Assembly (NCBI RefSeq): GCF_008757455.1
Contig: NZ_VCMV01000007.1
Span: 86,734-150,733, forward strand
Direction: 5' to 3'
DNA length: 64,000 bases
Origin: Microvirga brassicacearum
GTDB taxonomy: Bacteria > Pseudomonadota > Alphaproteobacteria > Rhizobiales > Beijerinckiaceae
Shown one piece after another: positions 56,410-64,000 of the stretch (the first letter of the stretch is position 1; the number at the start of each line of letters is the position of its first letter). Position numbers and translations under genes: made by a program. The notes under the pieces are model-generated. The model searched no databases. It saw only the letters and a program-made list of their open reading frames with translations, and had not been told where the DNA came from.

Positions 56410-56631
56410 TTAGCGGCCGCGGGGCGCGCACTTCCCGTTTGCGAGACGATAACCGGCGCCACCGCGACATCCGCAACCGCTACAAGCTTGGATGATCCGA
56501 CCGTCGTCCTTCCACATCGGCTTTGACGTAGACTCTGCGGAGGACCAACTCATCGGGCTCCGAACCTGTCGTGCTTCCGCAGTGCCCGCAAGCGCGAAAG
56601 CCAAAGCTGCCAGTATGCCGAGATAACGCAT
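56410..56631 (-). CDS. Small secreted Cys/Gly-rich protein, unknown function
   Basis: 73 residues. Signal peptide MRYLGILAALAFALAGTAEA, then a mature peptide of ~53 residues ending CSGCGCRGGAGYRLANGKC. Four Cys are grouped in the C-terminal third. Small rhizobial proteins with a RGGPGYR...GKC ending exist, from memory, but have no known role. GGGGGA 4-5 bases before the ATG at 56631 supports translation. Monocistronic, between rpsF and pdxJ. Confidence 0.62.
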   Translation of the reverse strand: MRYLGILAALAFALAGTAEARQVRSPMSWSSAESTSKPMWKDDGRIIQACSGCGCRGGAGYRLANGKCAPRGR

Positions 56632-56743
56632 CGAATCCCCCAGGTTGAACGTCATCGAAATGTAATCTTAGGTTGTATCGACAATTTTGCAATCATCGGC
56701 TCTTTGGGTTTGGCAAAGACGGCGGGTGCGCTAGAAAAGTCCT

Positions 56744-57502
56744 ATGAAAGCTCCACCCCTTCGCCTCGGCGTGAACATCGACCATGTGGCCACCGTGCGG
56801 AATGCGCGCGGCGGGCCTTACCCGGATCCGATCCGGGCGGCGCATCTGGCGGTCTTCGCTGGAGCGGACGGGATCACCGCGCATCTTCGCGAAGACCGGC
56901 GGCACATCCGCGACCTCGATATGGAGCGCCTGAAGCGTCAGCTTTTCGTGCCGCTGAATTTCGAGATGGCCGCAACCTCTGAGATGGTCGGTCTCGCGCT
57001 TGCGCTGCGGCCGCACGCCTCCTGCCTCGTGCCCGAGAAGCGCGAGGAACGCACGACCGAAGGCGGGCTCGATATCATCGGCGGCCACAGCCACCTTCAG
57101 CCGGCCATCAAGGAATTGTGCGATGCCGGAATCAGGGTGTCGCTGTTCGTCGAGCCCGACATCCAGGTGATGGAGGCGGCGAAGGATCTGCGAGCGCCCG
57201 TGGTCGAACTCCATACCGGCACCTATTGCGACGCGGTGGCCGACGGCGACAAGGCCCGCGAGACCCATGAACTGGAGCGGCTGAAAACTGCCGCCGCGCA
57301 CGGCGCGCGGCTCGGCCTCGAGATCCATGCGGGGCACGGCTTGAATTTCGAGACGGCGCGCATCGTCGCGGCCATTCCGCAGATCACTGAGCTCAATATC
57401 GGCCATTTTCTCATCGGCGAGGGGATCTTCCTCGGTCTCGACGAGGCCGTGAAGGCCATGCGGCTGGCCATGGACGAGGGCAGGGCGCAGGCCTCCTCAT
57501 GA
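56744..57502 (+). CDS. pdxJ: Pyridoxine 5'-phosphate synthase
   Basis: 252 residues; condenses 3-amino-1-hydroxyacetone phosphate with deoxyxylulose phosphate in B6 synthesis. [17 protein letters not shown] start, [20 protein letters not shown] phosphate site. Begins the conserved pdxJ-acpS-lepB-rnc-era run. Confidence 0.96.
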   Translation: MKAPPLRLGVNIDHVATVRNARGGPYPDPIRAAHLAVFAGADGITAHLREDRRHIRDLDMERLKRQLFVPLNFEMAATSEMVGLALALRPHASCLVPEKREERTTEGGLDIIGGHSHLQPAIKELCDAGIRVSLFVEPDIQVMEAAKDLRAPVVELHTGTYCDAVADGDKARETHELERLKTAAAHGARLGLEIHAGHGLNFETARIVAAIPQITELNIGHFLIGEGIFLGLDEAVKAMRLAMDEGRAQASS

Positions 57503-57897
57503 TCCTCGGCATCGGCTCTGATCTCTGTGACATCCGGCGCATCGAGCGTTCGATCGAGCGCTTCGGCGACCGCTTCACCCACCGCATTTTCACGTCGGGC
57601 GAGCGGGCAAGAAGCGACCGCCGCGCGGCCCGCGCCCCCTCCTATGCCCGCCGCTTCGCCGCCAAGGAGGCCTGCGCCAAGGCCTTGGGCACTGGGATGA
57701 GCCGCGGCGTGTTCTGGCGCGATATGGAAATCGTCAATATGCCCGGCGGACGCCCCACTTTCCGGCTGACCGGCGGCGCCCTGAAACGACTGAAAGCCAT
57801 GACGCCGGATGGGCATGAGGCCGTGGTTCACGTGTCGCTCACCGACGATCCCCCGATGGCTCAAGCGTTCGTGATCATCGAGGCTCGACCTATATAA
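57499..57897 (+). CDS. acpS: Holo-[acyl-carrier-protein] synthase
   Basis: 132 residues; transfers 4'-phosphopantetheine from CoA to ACP. Mg-binding Asp in [11 protein letters not shown] and Glu in [19 protein letters not shown] overlap with pdxJ. Confidence 0.96.
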   Translation: MILGIGSDLCDIRRIERSIERFGDRFTHRIFTSGERARSDRRAARAPSYARRFAAKEACAKALGTGMSRGVFWRDMEIVNMPGGRPTFRLTGGALKRLKAMTPDGHEAVVHVSLTDDPPMAQAFVIIEARPI

Positions 57898-57997
57898 GGT
57901 GATTGGCCGCGTTGCGGCCCGCCGCGCCTTGGGTTAGACCCCGCCCACACGTCGAGGCGGGGCTGATCCCCGCATTCCTCAAGCATGGACGACATCA

Positions 57998-58774
57998 GTG
58001 AGCGAGAACGCCAAGAAATATGCCGGCGATGCCGTGAAGAAGGACGAAGGCGGCCTTTGGGAAACCGTCAAGGTCATCATCCAGGCCCTGCTGATTGCCG
58101 TGCTGGTCCGCACCGTGCTGTTCCAGCCCTTCAACATCCCCTCGGGCTCGCTCATCCCCACGCTGCTGATCGGCGACTACCTGTTTGTCTCGAAATATTC
58201 CTACGGCTACTCGAAGCACTCGATCCCGTTCAGCCCGCCGTTGTTCAGTGGCCGCATCTTCGGATCGCAGCCGAAGCGCGGCGACATCGCGGTGTTCAAG
58301 CTGCCCAAGGACAATTCGACCGATTACATCAAGCGCGTCGTCGGTTTGCCCGGCGACAAGATCCAGGTCGTCGGCGGCGTCCTGCACATCAACGGCAAGG
58401 CGGTCCAGCGCGAGCGGGTCGAGGATTACAAGACGACCGATCTCTACGGCCGGACCGTCTCCGTGCCGCGCTACAAGGAGACGTTCCCGGAGGGCACGTC
58501 GCATTTCGTGATCGAACGGGATGCGGACCGGGGTTATTGGGACAACACCGAAATCTACACCGTCAAACCCGATCACTTCTTCATGATGGGCGACAACCGC
58601 GACAATTCCACGGATTCCCGCGACGAGGCGAGTGTCGGCGCGGTGCCCTACGAGAACCTCGTCGGCCGGGCGGAGATCATCTTCTTCTCCATCGACGAGA
58701 ATTCCTCGCTCTGGCGCCCCTGGGAATGGCCGACGCATATCCGCTGGGACCGCATGTTCGAGCGGATCCGCTGA
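57998..58774 (+). CDS. lepB: Signal peptidase I
   Basis: 258 residues. One membrane helix (VIIQALLIAVLVRTVLF) then catalytic Ser51 in PSGSLIPTLL and Lys112 in DYIKRVVGLPGD; box E FMMGDNRDNSTDSR. PSGSL replaces the more usual PSGSM. GTG start at 57998. Confidence 0.96.
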   Translation: MSENAKKYAGDAVKKDEGGLWETVKVIIQALLIAVLVRTVLFQPFNIPSGSLIPTLLIGDYLFVSKYSYGYSKHSIPFSPPLFSGRIFGSQPKRGDIAVFKLPKDNSTDYIKRVVGLPGDKIQVVGGVLHINGKAVQRERVEDYKTTDLYGRTVSVPRYKETFPEGTSHFVIERDADRGYWDNTEIYTVKPDHFFMMGDNRDNSTDSRDEASVGAVPYENLVGRAEIIFFSIDENSSLWRPWEWPTHIRWDRMFERIR

Positions 58775-58778
58775 CCCC

Positions 58779-59489
58779 GTGTCCCGCCGTGCCCCCCATC
58801 CCGATGTCCTGACGGAGAAGCTGGAGTACCAGTTCACGAACGCCGAGCTGCTGGACGAGGCGCTGACGCATGTGAGCGCGCCGCAGGGCCGGGGAAAGAG
58901 CTATCAGCGGCTCGAATTTCTCGGCGACCGGGTGCTCGGCCTCGCGATCTCGCAATTGCTGTTCGAGACGTTTCCGGCAGCACCGGAGGGTGAACTCTCC
59001 CGCCGTCTCGCCGAACTCGTGCGGCGCGAAAGTTGCGCCGAGATCGCCCGGTCGTGGGATGTGGGACCCCATCTCAAGATCGGCGCGGGCGAGGCGACGG
59101 CAGGCGAGCGGCGCAATCCCGCCATCCTCGCCGATGTCTGCGAGTCGATCATAGGCGCGGTCTTCCTCGATGGGGGCTATGATGCGGCGAGGGCGCTGAT
59201 CGGCCGCGCCTTTGCCGACAGGCTCAACGCACCGCAGCGTGCGATGCGCGATCCCAAGAGCGCCTTGCAGGAATGGGCGCAGGGCCGGGGCTTGCCGACG
59301 CCGACCTACGGCATCGTCGAACAGACCGGCCCCGACCATGCGCCGAAATTCCGGATCATGGTCAAAGTGAAGGGCACCGAGAGCGAATTCGGGCTCGGCG
59401 CATCGAAACGTATCGCCGAACAGGCAGCAGCACGACGCCTTCTCCTGCGAGAGGGCGTGTGGACGGAGGACGACAATGGCATCGCCTGA
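58779..59489 (+). CDS. rnc: Ribonuclease III
   Basis: 236 residues; dsRNA-specific endonuclease. Signature RLEFLGDRVLGL, second-site Glu in DVCESIIGAVFLDGG, C-terminal dsRBD (DPKSALQEWAQGRGLPTPTY). GTG at 58779, 4 bases after lepB. Overlaps era by 14 bases. Confidence 0.95.
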   Translation: MSRRAPHPDVLTEKLEYQFTNAELLDEALTHVSAPQGRGKSYQRLEFLGDRVLGLAISQLLFETFPAAPEGELSRRLAELVRRESCAEIARSWDVGPHLKIGAGEATAGERRNPAILADVCESIIGAVFLDGGYDAARALIGRAFADRLNAPQRAMRDPKSALQEWAQGRGLPTPTYGIVEQTGPDHAPKFRIMVKVKGTESEFGLGASKRIAEQAAARRLLLREGVWTEDDNGIA

Positions 59490-60393
59490 ACAGACCAAAA
59501 CCAGGGCGGGCTTCGTGGCGCTGATCGGCGCGCCCAACGCGGGCAAGTCGACCCTTCTCAACTCGCTCGTCGGCTCCAAGGTCTCGATCGTATCGCGCAA
59601 GGTCCAGACCACGCGCGTGCTGGTGCGCGGCATCGCCATCGAGGGCCCGTCGCAGATCATCTTCGTCGACACGCCCGGCATCTTCAAACCGAAGCGCCGG
59701 CTCGACCGGGCCATGGTGACCTCGGCCTGGGGCGGGGCGAGCGACGCGGATGTGGTGGCGCTGCTGCTCGACGCCCGCAAGGGAATCGACGAGGAAGCGG
59801 AGGCGATTCTCGCCAAGCTGCCGGAAGTGAAGCGGCCGAAGATCCTCATCCTCAACAAGATCGACCTGATCGAGCGCTCCCGTTTGCTCGCGCTGGCCGC
59901 CGCCGTGAACGAGCGGGATTCGTTCGCCGACACGTTCATGATCTCGGCGCTGAAAGGCGACGGTCTCGACAAGCTGAAAACGCATCTGGCCGAACAGATG
60001 CCCGAAGGCCCGTGGCTCTATCCCGAGGATCAGATTTCCGACGCGCCCTTGCGCATGCTCGCGGCGGAAATCACCCGCGAGAAGATCTACGAGCGCCTGC
60101 ACGAGGAACTGCCGTATCAATCCACCGTCGAGACCGACCAGTGGCAGCAGCGCCCGGACGGTTCCATCCGCATCGAGCAGACGGTGTTCGTGGAGCGCGA
60201 CAGCCAGCGCAAGATCGTGCTCGGCAAGGGCGGCCAGACCATCAAGGCCATCGGCCAATCGGCCCGCAAGGAAATCGCCGAGATTGCCGAGGCGCCGGTG
60301 CACCTGTTCCTGTTCGTGAAGGTGCGCGAGAACTGGGGCGACGACCCGGAGCGCTACCGCGAAATGGGGCTGGAGTTCCCGCGCGGCGGGTAG
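59476..60393 (+). CDS. era: GTPase Era
   Basis: 305 residues; 16S rRNA-binding GTPase for 30S maturation. G1 [15 protein letters not shown]3 DTPGIF, G4 NKIDLI, and the C-terminal KH domain (IVLGKGGQTIKAIGQSARKE). recO, the normal next gene, is absent here. Confidence 0.96.
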   Translation: MASPEQTKTRAGFVALIGAPNAGKSTLLNSLVGSKVSIVSRKVQTTRVLVRGIAIEGPSQIIFVDTPGIFKPKRRLDRAMVTSAWGGASDADVVALLLDARKGIDEEAEAILAKLPEVKRPKILILNKIDLIERSRLLALAAAVNERDSFADTFMISALKGDGLDKLKTHLAEQMPEGPWLYPEDQISDAPLRMLAAEITREKIYERLHEELPYQSTVETDQWQQRPDGSIRIEQTVFVERDSQRKIVLGKGGQTIKAIGQSARKEIAEIAEAPVHLFLFVKVRENWGDDPERYREMGLEFPRGG

Positions 60394-60544
60394 CGCCGGA
60401 GCCGCCATCTGGAGCGCAGAGGGAACCCCGAACCATCACACTGAAGGACCAAGGAGAGGCGCACACCGTTTGCGCGTCTTTGGCATGATGTGGTGTTTGT
60501 CGCTCCCGTGTGGTGACTCAGCTTTTCGGTGCGGCGCGACACTC

Positions 60545-60677
60545 CGTCATTCCGGCGCGCGCTTCGCGCGAGCCGAACCTATATGCCCTGTCGGGCAAGA
60601 GCCGCAACCTTTGCGCCCGGTTCTTCAATCGCCAGAGTTTATGGGTTCCGGGCCCGCCTCCGCCGTCCCGGAATGAC
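60545..60677. repeat. Family-A dispersed palindromic repeat, copy 3
   Basis: CGTCATTCCGG ... CCGGAATGAC ends as in the two copies at 9.8-10.1 kb, with GCGCGCTTCGCGCG in the left arm and a third, unrelated interior. Confidence 0.75.
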
Positions 60678-60743
60678 CGAGAGCGACGCTGATCGGTCAC
60701 GGCCGAGTACTAAATGCCTTGCTTTCTCTAACTCCCCAATATT

Positions 60744-60758
60744 ATTACATTCTGTAAT
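60744..60758. promoter_or_regulatory. Inverted repeat ATTACA-N3-TGTAAT upstream of RTX gene 2
   Basis: Six-base perfect arms with a 3-base centre, 32 bases before the ATG, overlapping a weak promoter-like pair (TTGCTT at 60719-60724, TATTAT at 60740-60745, 15-base spacer). Possible repressor site; regulator unknown. Confidence 0.4.
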
Positions 60759-60790
60759 CGTGGGCCGCCACTTTGTCTAATTGGGGAAGC

Positions 60791-62566
60791 ATGGGCCAAA
60801 CAGTTAGTTTGTCAGTTAGTCAATTTAGGGATCTCATCACAGCCGGCGGCCCGGCTTTCGGTGGGGACGATACGGTCACGGTCAGCGGCAACGATACGGA
60901 ACTCAAGCAGTTGACAGCCGAGGAGATCACGACACTCGGCACGTTCAACATCGATTTTATCGCTTCAACGGATCCGTTTATCGTATACTGGAATGCGGAG
61001 AAAGCATCAGCGCTCGCGGAGACCTCGTGCTTCGTTGAAAGCGGAACAGTCATCCAGATATCTGACTATCCTGATAACCTCTCAACTCTCACCACCGCTA
61101 CGTTGGAATCGCTGTCCGCGAAGGGCTTTTCCGCCCTTATCAGCATCAGCGACACAGAAGATCTGGTATTCTCGGCAGATTGGTATGTTGCATTAGGGAA
61201 CATGAGCTTGGAGTCCACAACGCTCACCGTTCTTCAAGATACAGCATCTCGCTTGCGTTTGATGACCAAAGAACAACTCGGCACCTTATTCAGTAAGGGC
61301 GTCGACGTGCTAGATGTCACCGACGAGGGCGGCGTACTGCAGCTCAAGGTTGATCAGGCTCTCAGCTTCGGAGATCGTACCGGCATACTGGCGGCAGGCG
61401 ATCATGCGACTGTGGTCGATAGTGGTCAAAACCTCACGGCTCTCACGGCAGGCGAGATCAGTTTCCTGAGCAGCCTTGGCTTTATGGGTCTGGACGGGGG
61501 AACCCACGCTTGGGAGCTAAGTACCGATGAGTTCGATGCTCTTGGAGATATGTTTCTCGGAAGTGGAGGTTCGATCACGATCGCTGATACCCGCGCGAAA
61601 ATAGCTCAACTAGACTTTCAAATACTGAAAGACAAAGGCGTCGATATTCTCGATGCGACCGACAATGTCGTAAACCTGACGGCCGCGGAGGCCGCAGCGC
61701 TTACGGCTTCCACGATCTCTCTGGCGGCCAACGACACGGTGACCGTCACCGACACCGCCGCAGCCATCGCGGTAGCGGATTTCGTCGCGCTCGCTGCCAA
61801 AAACATCGACACTCTCGATGCGAGCGACAATGCCATGACGCTGACGGCGGCGCAGGCGGGAGCGCTTGCGATCTCCACCGTCGGTCTTGCGGCATCGGAT
61901 GCGGTCACCGTGTCCGGCACCGGGGCGGGGCTCGCCGCGATGAGTGTGGCGCAGATTCAGGCGCTCGCCGCCAAGGGCGCTGATACTTTCGACGCCAGCG
62001 ACAATGTCGTGTCGGTAACCGCGCAGCAATTCACCGCGCTCGGCGCTATCAAATTCGCCACCGGCGACAAAATCAAAGTCGTCACGACCGGCACCTCCGG
62101 CAAGGATTCCCTCACGGGCACCGATGTCGATGACGTTATCGCCGGTCTGGCCGGCAACGACGCCCTGAAGGGCGGCCTCGCCAATGACATCCTGCGCGGC
62201 GGCTTCGGCAACGACGCTCTCACCGGTGGCGGCGGGCGGGACATTTTCGTGTTCGACGCGAGGCTCAGCAAGAAAGCCAATTTCGACCGCATCACCGACT
62301 TCAACACCAGGGATGACGCGATCTGGCTCGACAACGCGATCTCCAAAAAACTCGGCAAGAAGGGCAGCGAGGCGGCGCCGGCAAAGCTCAACAAGGCATT
62401 CTTCAAAGTCGCCGAGAAGGCCCAGGACAAGAACGACTACCTGTTTTTCAGCAAGAGCAAGAGCACGCTCTATTACGACGCCGATGGATCGGGCACCGCC
62501 GCCAAGGCCGTCGAGATCGCGAAGATGAATAAGAAGCCGGCGCTCGCGGATTTCTTCGTCATCTGA
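60791..62566 (+). CDS. RTX protein 2: ~7 tandem 55-residue repeats plus haemolysin-type Ca2+-binding repeats
   Basis: 591 residues without a signal peptide. About seven and a half repeats of ~55 residues fill residues ~5-430, each built on x-VTVxDTxxxIxxL ... LxxKGVDxLDATDNxVxLTxAEAxAL. The last three are near-regular (GVDILDATDN, NIDTLDASDN, GADTFDASDN) and the first four strongly diverged. Then RTX repeats (LAGNDALKGGLANDILRGG) and a C-terminal secretion-type region ending ADFFVI, homologous to RTX protein 1. The 5' half is visibly lower in GC and uses rarer codons (TTA, AGT), unlike the 3' half. No HlyB/HlyD/TolC genes nearby. Likely a type I-secreted surface protein. Confidence 0.9.
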   Translation: MGQTVSLSVSQFRDLITAGGPAFGGDDTVTVSGNDTELKQLTAEEITTLGTFNIDFIASTDPFIVYWNAEKASALAETSCFVESGTVIQISDYPDNLSTLTTATLESLSAKGFSALISISDTEDLVFSADWYVALGNMSLESTTLTVLQDTASRLRLMTKEQLGTLFSKGVDVLDVTDEGGVLQLKVDQALSFGDRTGILAAGDHATVVDSGQNLTALTAGEISFLSSLGFMGLDGGTHAWELSTDEFDALGDMFLGSGGSITIADTRAKIAQLDFQILKDKGVDILDATDNVVNLTAAEAAALTASTISLAANDTVTVTDTAAAIAVADFVALAAKNIDTLDASDNAMTLTAAQAGALAISTVGLAASDAVTVSGTGAGLAAMSVAQIQALAAKGADTFDASDNVVSVTAQQFTALGAIKFATGDKIKVVTTGTSGKDSLTGTDVDDVIAGLAGNDALKGGLANDILRGGFGNDALTGGGGRDIFVFDARLSKKANFDRITDFNTRDDAIWLDNAISKKLGKKGSEAAPAKLNKAFFKVAEKAQDKNDYLFFSKSKSTLYYDADGSGTAAKAVEIAKMNKKPALADFFVI

Positions 62567-62581
62567 CGAAATATCCTCCGC

Positions 62582-62674
62582 CGTCATGCGCGGGCTTGAC
62601 CCGCGTACCGACGCCTTACTCGGCGACCGGCGCGCTCAAGGCGTGGGTCCCCGGGCCAAGCCCCGGGGATGACG
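62582..62674. repeat. Family-B modular double-hairpin repeat, copy 3
   Basis: Left hairpin of a third type, GCGCGGG-CTTGA-CCCGCG; right hairpin of the CCCCGGG type. Starts 16 bases after the RTX 2 stop codon. Confidence 0.82.
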
Positions 62675-62702
62675 AGGTGGAGAAGTTTCAGTTTCACCCC
62701 GC

Positions 62703-62789
62703 CGTCATGGCCGGGCTTGACCCGGCCACCCACGCCTTGTGACGGTGCTGGAAAAGGCGTGGGTACGCGGGTCAAGCCCGCGCATGACG
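62703..62789. repeat. Family-B modular double-hairpin repeat, copy 4
   Basis: Left hairpin of the GGCCGGG type; right hairpin of the GCGCGGG type (ACGCGGG-TCAAG-CCCGCG). 28 bases after copy 3. Confidence 0.82.
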
Positions 62790-62845
62790 CGGTGGGGAAG
62801 GTTGAGTCCAAGCGCCTCCTCACGATGAGGCTTCTGCAGCTCATC

Positions 62846-64000
62846 CTACTGCGCCTGCCCCTGCAGCAGGGGCGTGATCCGGCGGATGGTCGCCCGGCGG
62901 TTCTGGCGCTCGGCGACTTGCGTGTTCACCTTCAGGTACTGCTCGCCGTAGCCCTGCGTGGTAAGGTTTTCCGCCGGGATGCCGAAGCGCTGCGTGAGAA
63001 CCGTCGCGACGGTTTCGGCCCGGCGATCGGAGAGGCTGAGGTTGTCCTCATCAGAGCCGACCGCGTCCGTATGACCCTCCACGAGGAAGATCTCGTTCGG
63101 GTTGGCGGCGAGGGCGCGCTTGATCGCCTCGGCGATGCCGACCATGGCGCCGATCTGCTGCTCGGGCAGGTCCCATGAGCCGGTCTCGAACGTAATCGTA
63201 TCGAGATCGACGCGGCGCATGTAGTCGCGCAACGGCGCGCTCTGGCGCACCTCGTCGAGGGTGTAGGCGCGCTCGATCCGCTCGATCGGCGGTGCCTCAA
63301 AGGCCTCGTAGATTTCCTCCTGCGACGCGTCCTCGATTTCGACGATATATTCCTCGCGCGGGATGCGGACGACCGGGGGCGGCAGGCGAAGAATATCCTC
63401 GACGAAGAAGCCGCGATCCCGGCGCCGGTCGCGCCGATTGTCGATGAGCACCACCTCGCGGCCGCCAACCCGGCGCGCGCGCCTGACGAGATTGCCGTCC
63501 TCGTCCAGGACGGTGACGATCTCGGTCCCGTCCGGGCGGCGGACGACCGTCACGTTATTGCCGTCAAGTCGCTCGACCCGCACATCGGCATCCCGATAGG
63601 TGCGGCGGAAACGCTCCGACTCGTCGTGGCGGATGATCATGCGGTCGCCTTCGCGCACGATGGTGCGACTGCCGGGCTCTTCGATGATGACCCGGCGTCC
63701 GCCATCCTCGCTACGCTGCCGGCGCCGCTCGCGCAGATCCTCGATGCGGCGCTCCGAAATATCGGCGGGCGGAAGCGGGCGCCCATCGGGGCCACGGGTG
63801 GTGCCGGCAGGTGGGAGCATCCGGCCATCGGGAGCCCGGACCGCGCCGGGCGGCATTGCGCCGGGGGCGCTAGGCGCACCGGGCACGGCTTGCGGTGCCG
63901 CTTGTCCGGGCATCGGCGGGCGAGGCGGGGTGCCGGGCTGCGCTGGTGCGGCTGCAGGTGGAGGCGTTGGGGTTGCGGTTGGAGCGGGGGCCTGCGGGGC
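62846..64000 (-). CDS. OmpA-family peptidoglycan-binding protein, 5' end outside window
   Basis: At least 384 codons; the frame stays open to the window edge, so the start is not seen and the ATG at 63913 is probably internal. N-terminal part Pro/Ala-rich (APAPTATPTPPPAAAPAQPG), then an Arg-rich region with repeated R-R-D patterns, then a C-terminal OmpA domain: ITFETGSWDLPEQQ, VEGHTDAVGSDEDNLSLSD, RRAETVATVL. It should bind peptidoglycan and link it to the outer membrane or to a surface partner. The middle region (IIEEPGSRTIVREGDRMIIR) is typical of long alphaproteobacterial OmpA-like proteins. Confidence 0.9.
   Translation of the reverse strand, partial: APQAPAPTATPTPPPAAAPAQPGTPPRPPMPGQAAPQAVPGAPSAPGAMPPGAVRAPDGRMLPPAGTTRGPDGRPLPPADISERRIEDLRERRRQRSEDGGRRVIIEEPGSRTIVREGDRMIIRHDESERFRRTYRDADVRVERLDGNNVTVVRRPDGTEIVTVLDEDGNLVRRARRVGGREVVLIDNRRDRRRDRGFFVEDILRLPPPVVRIPREEYIVEIEDASQEEIYEAFEAPPIERIERAYTLDEVRQSAPLRDYMRRVDLDTITFETGSWDLPEQQIGAMVGIAEAIKRALAANPNEIFLVEGHTDAVGSDEDNLSLSDRRAETVATVLTQRFGIPAENLTTQGYGEQYLKVNTQVAERQNRRATIRRITPLLQGQAQ

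Larger units (their letters stand above)
60394..60790. other. Intergenic region between era and RTX gene 2, contains family-A repeat
   Basis: 397 bases. No recO. It contains the family-A repeat (60545-60677) and then an AT-rich promoter region (60710-60790) with an inverted repeat. Confidence 0.6.

Overview
The window is GC-rich (low-to-mid 60s % by eye), gene-dense chromosomal DNA. Gene content and order point to an alphaproteobacterium of the order Hyphomicrobiales (Rhizobiales). The main clues are the blocks rpsF-rpsR-DUF2232-rplI, dnaB-alr-radA, cvpA-purF-SDR and pdxJ-acpS-lepB-rnc-era, the pyrB/pyrC-like/plsY/dprA run, the guaB-rsmB-guaA run, and several families of dispersed palindromic intergenic repeats. 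I see no rRNA, tRNA, CRISPR array, prophage or IS transposase.

Layout. 1-0.6 kb: a frameshifted, edge-truncated outer-membrane beta-barrel gene. 0.7-9.7 kb (minus): a secreted choloylglycine-hydrolase-family enzyme, parE, mgtC, topA and an AidB-like acyl-CoA dehydrogenase. 10.1-14.7 kb (plus): pyrB, a DUF559 gene wrapped in inverted palindromic repeats, a metal-ligand-less pyrC homologue, plsY and dprA. 15-18.4 kb: transporters, arfB and a DUF1772 membrane protein. 18.3-21.2 kb: the EF-P modification set epmB-epmA with divergent efp. 21-34 kb: ridA/aminotransferase, ppx-rlmE, a sugar dehydrogenase, a dienelactone hydrolase, an MFS pump, and guaB-MAPEG-rsmB-guaA. 33.7-36.3 kb: an accessory cluster (YciI, ArsR, SRPBCC, GFA, YdeI). 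36.4-40.5 kb: a cysteine-synthase-like gene divergent from a marR gene, and a TRAP transporter pair without its binding protein. 40.8-44.4 kb: nnrU, panB, a YfgM-like gene and der. 44.5-56.1 kb (minus): SDR, purF, cvpA, RTX protein 1, radA, alr, dnaB, rplI, DUF2232, rpsR, rpsF. 56.4 kb: a small secreted Cys-rich protein. 56.7-60.4 kb (plus): pdxJ-acpS-lepB-rnc-era. 60.8-62.6 kb: RTX protein 2. 62.8-64 kb: an OmpA-family gene cut by the window edge.

Most genes are core functions: DNA topology and replication, purine and pyrimidine synthesis, translation, and the envelope. The unusual material sits between them. Three accessory genes interrupt blocks that are normally uninterrupted: a DUF559 nuclease-fold gene between pyrB and pyrC, RTX gene 1 between radA and cvpA, and RTX gene 2 after era where recO is usual. 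The DUF559 gene is bracketed by a pair of inverted repeats whose hairpins differ only by compensatory base changes, and the repeat arms supply ribosome-binding sequence and the protein's C-terminal tail. This is the strongest candidate for an undescribed REP-type mobile or domesticated module. The two RTX proteins share a secretion-type C-terminus but have unrelated N-terminal repeat regions. At least six families of structured repeats occupy the intergenic spaces.
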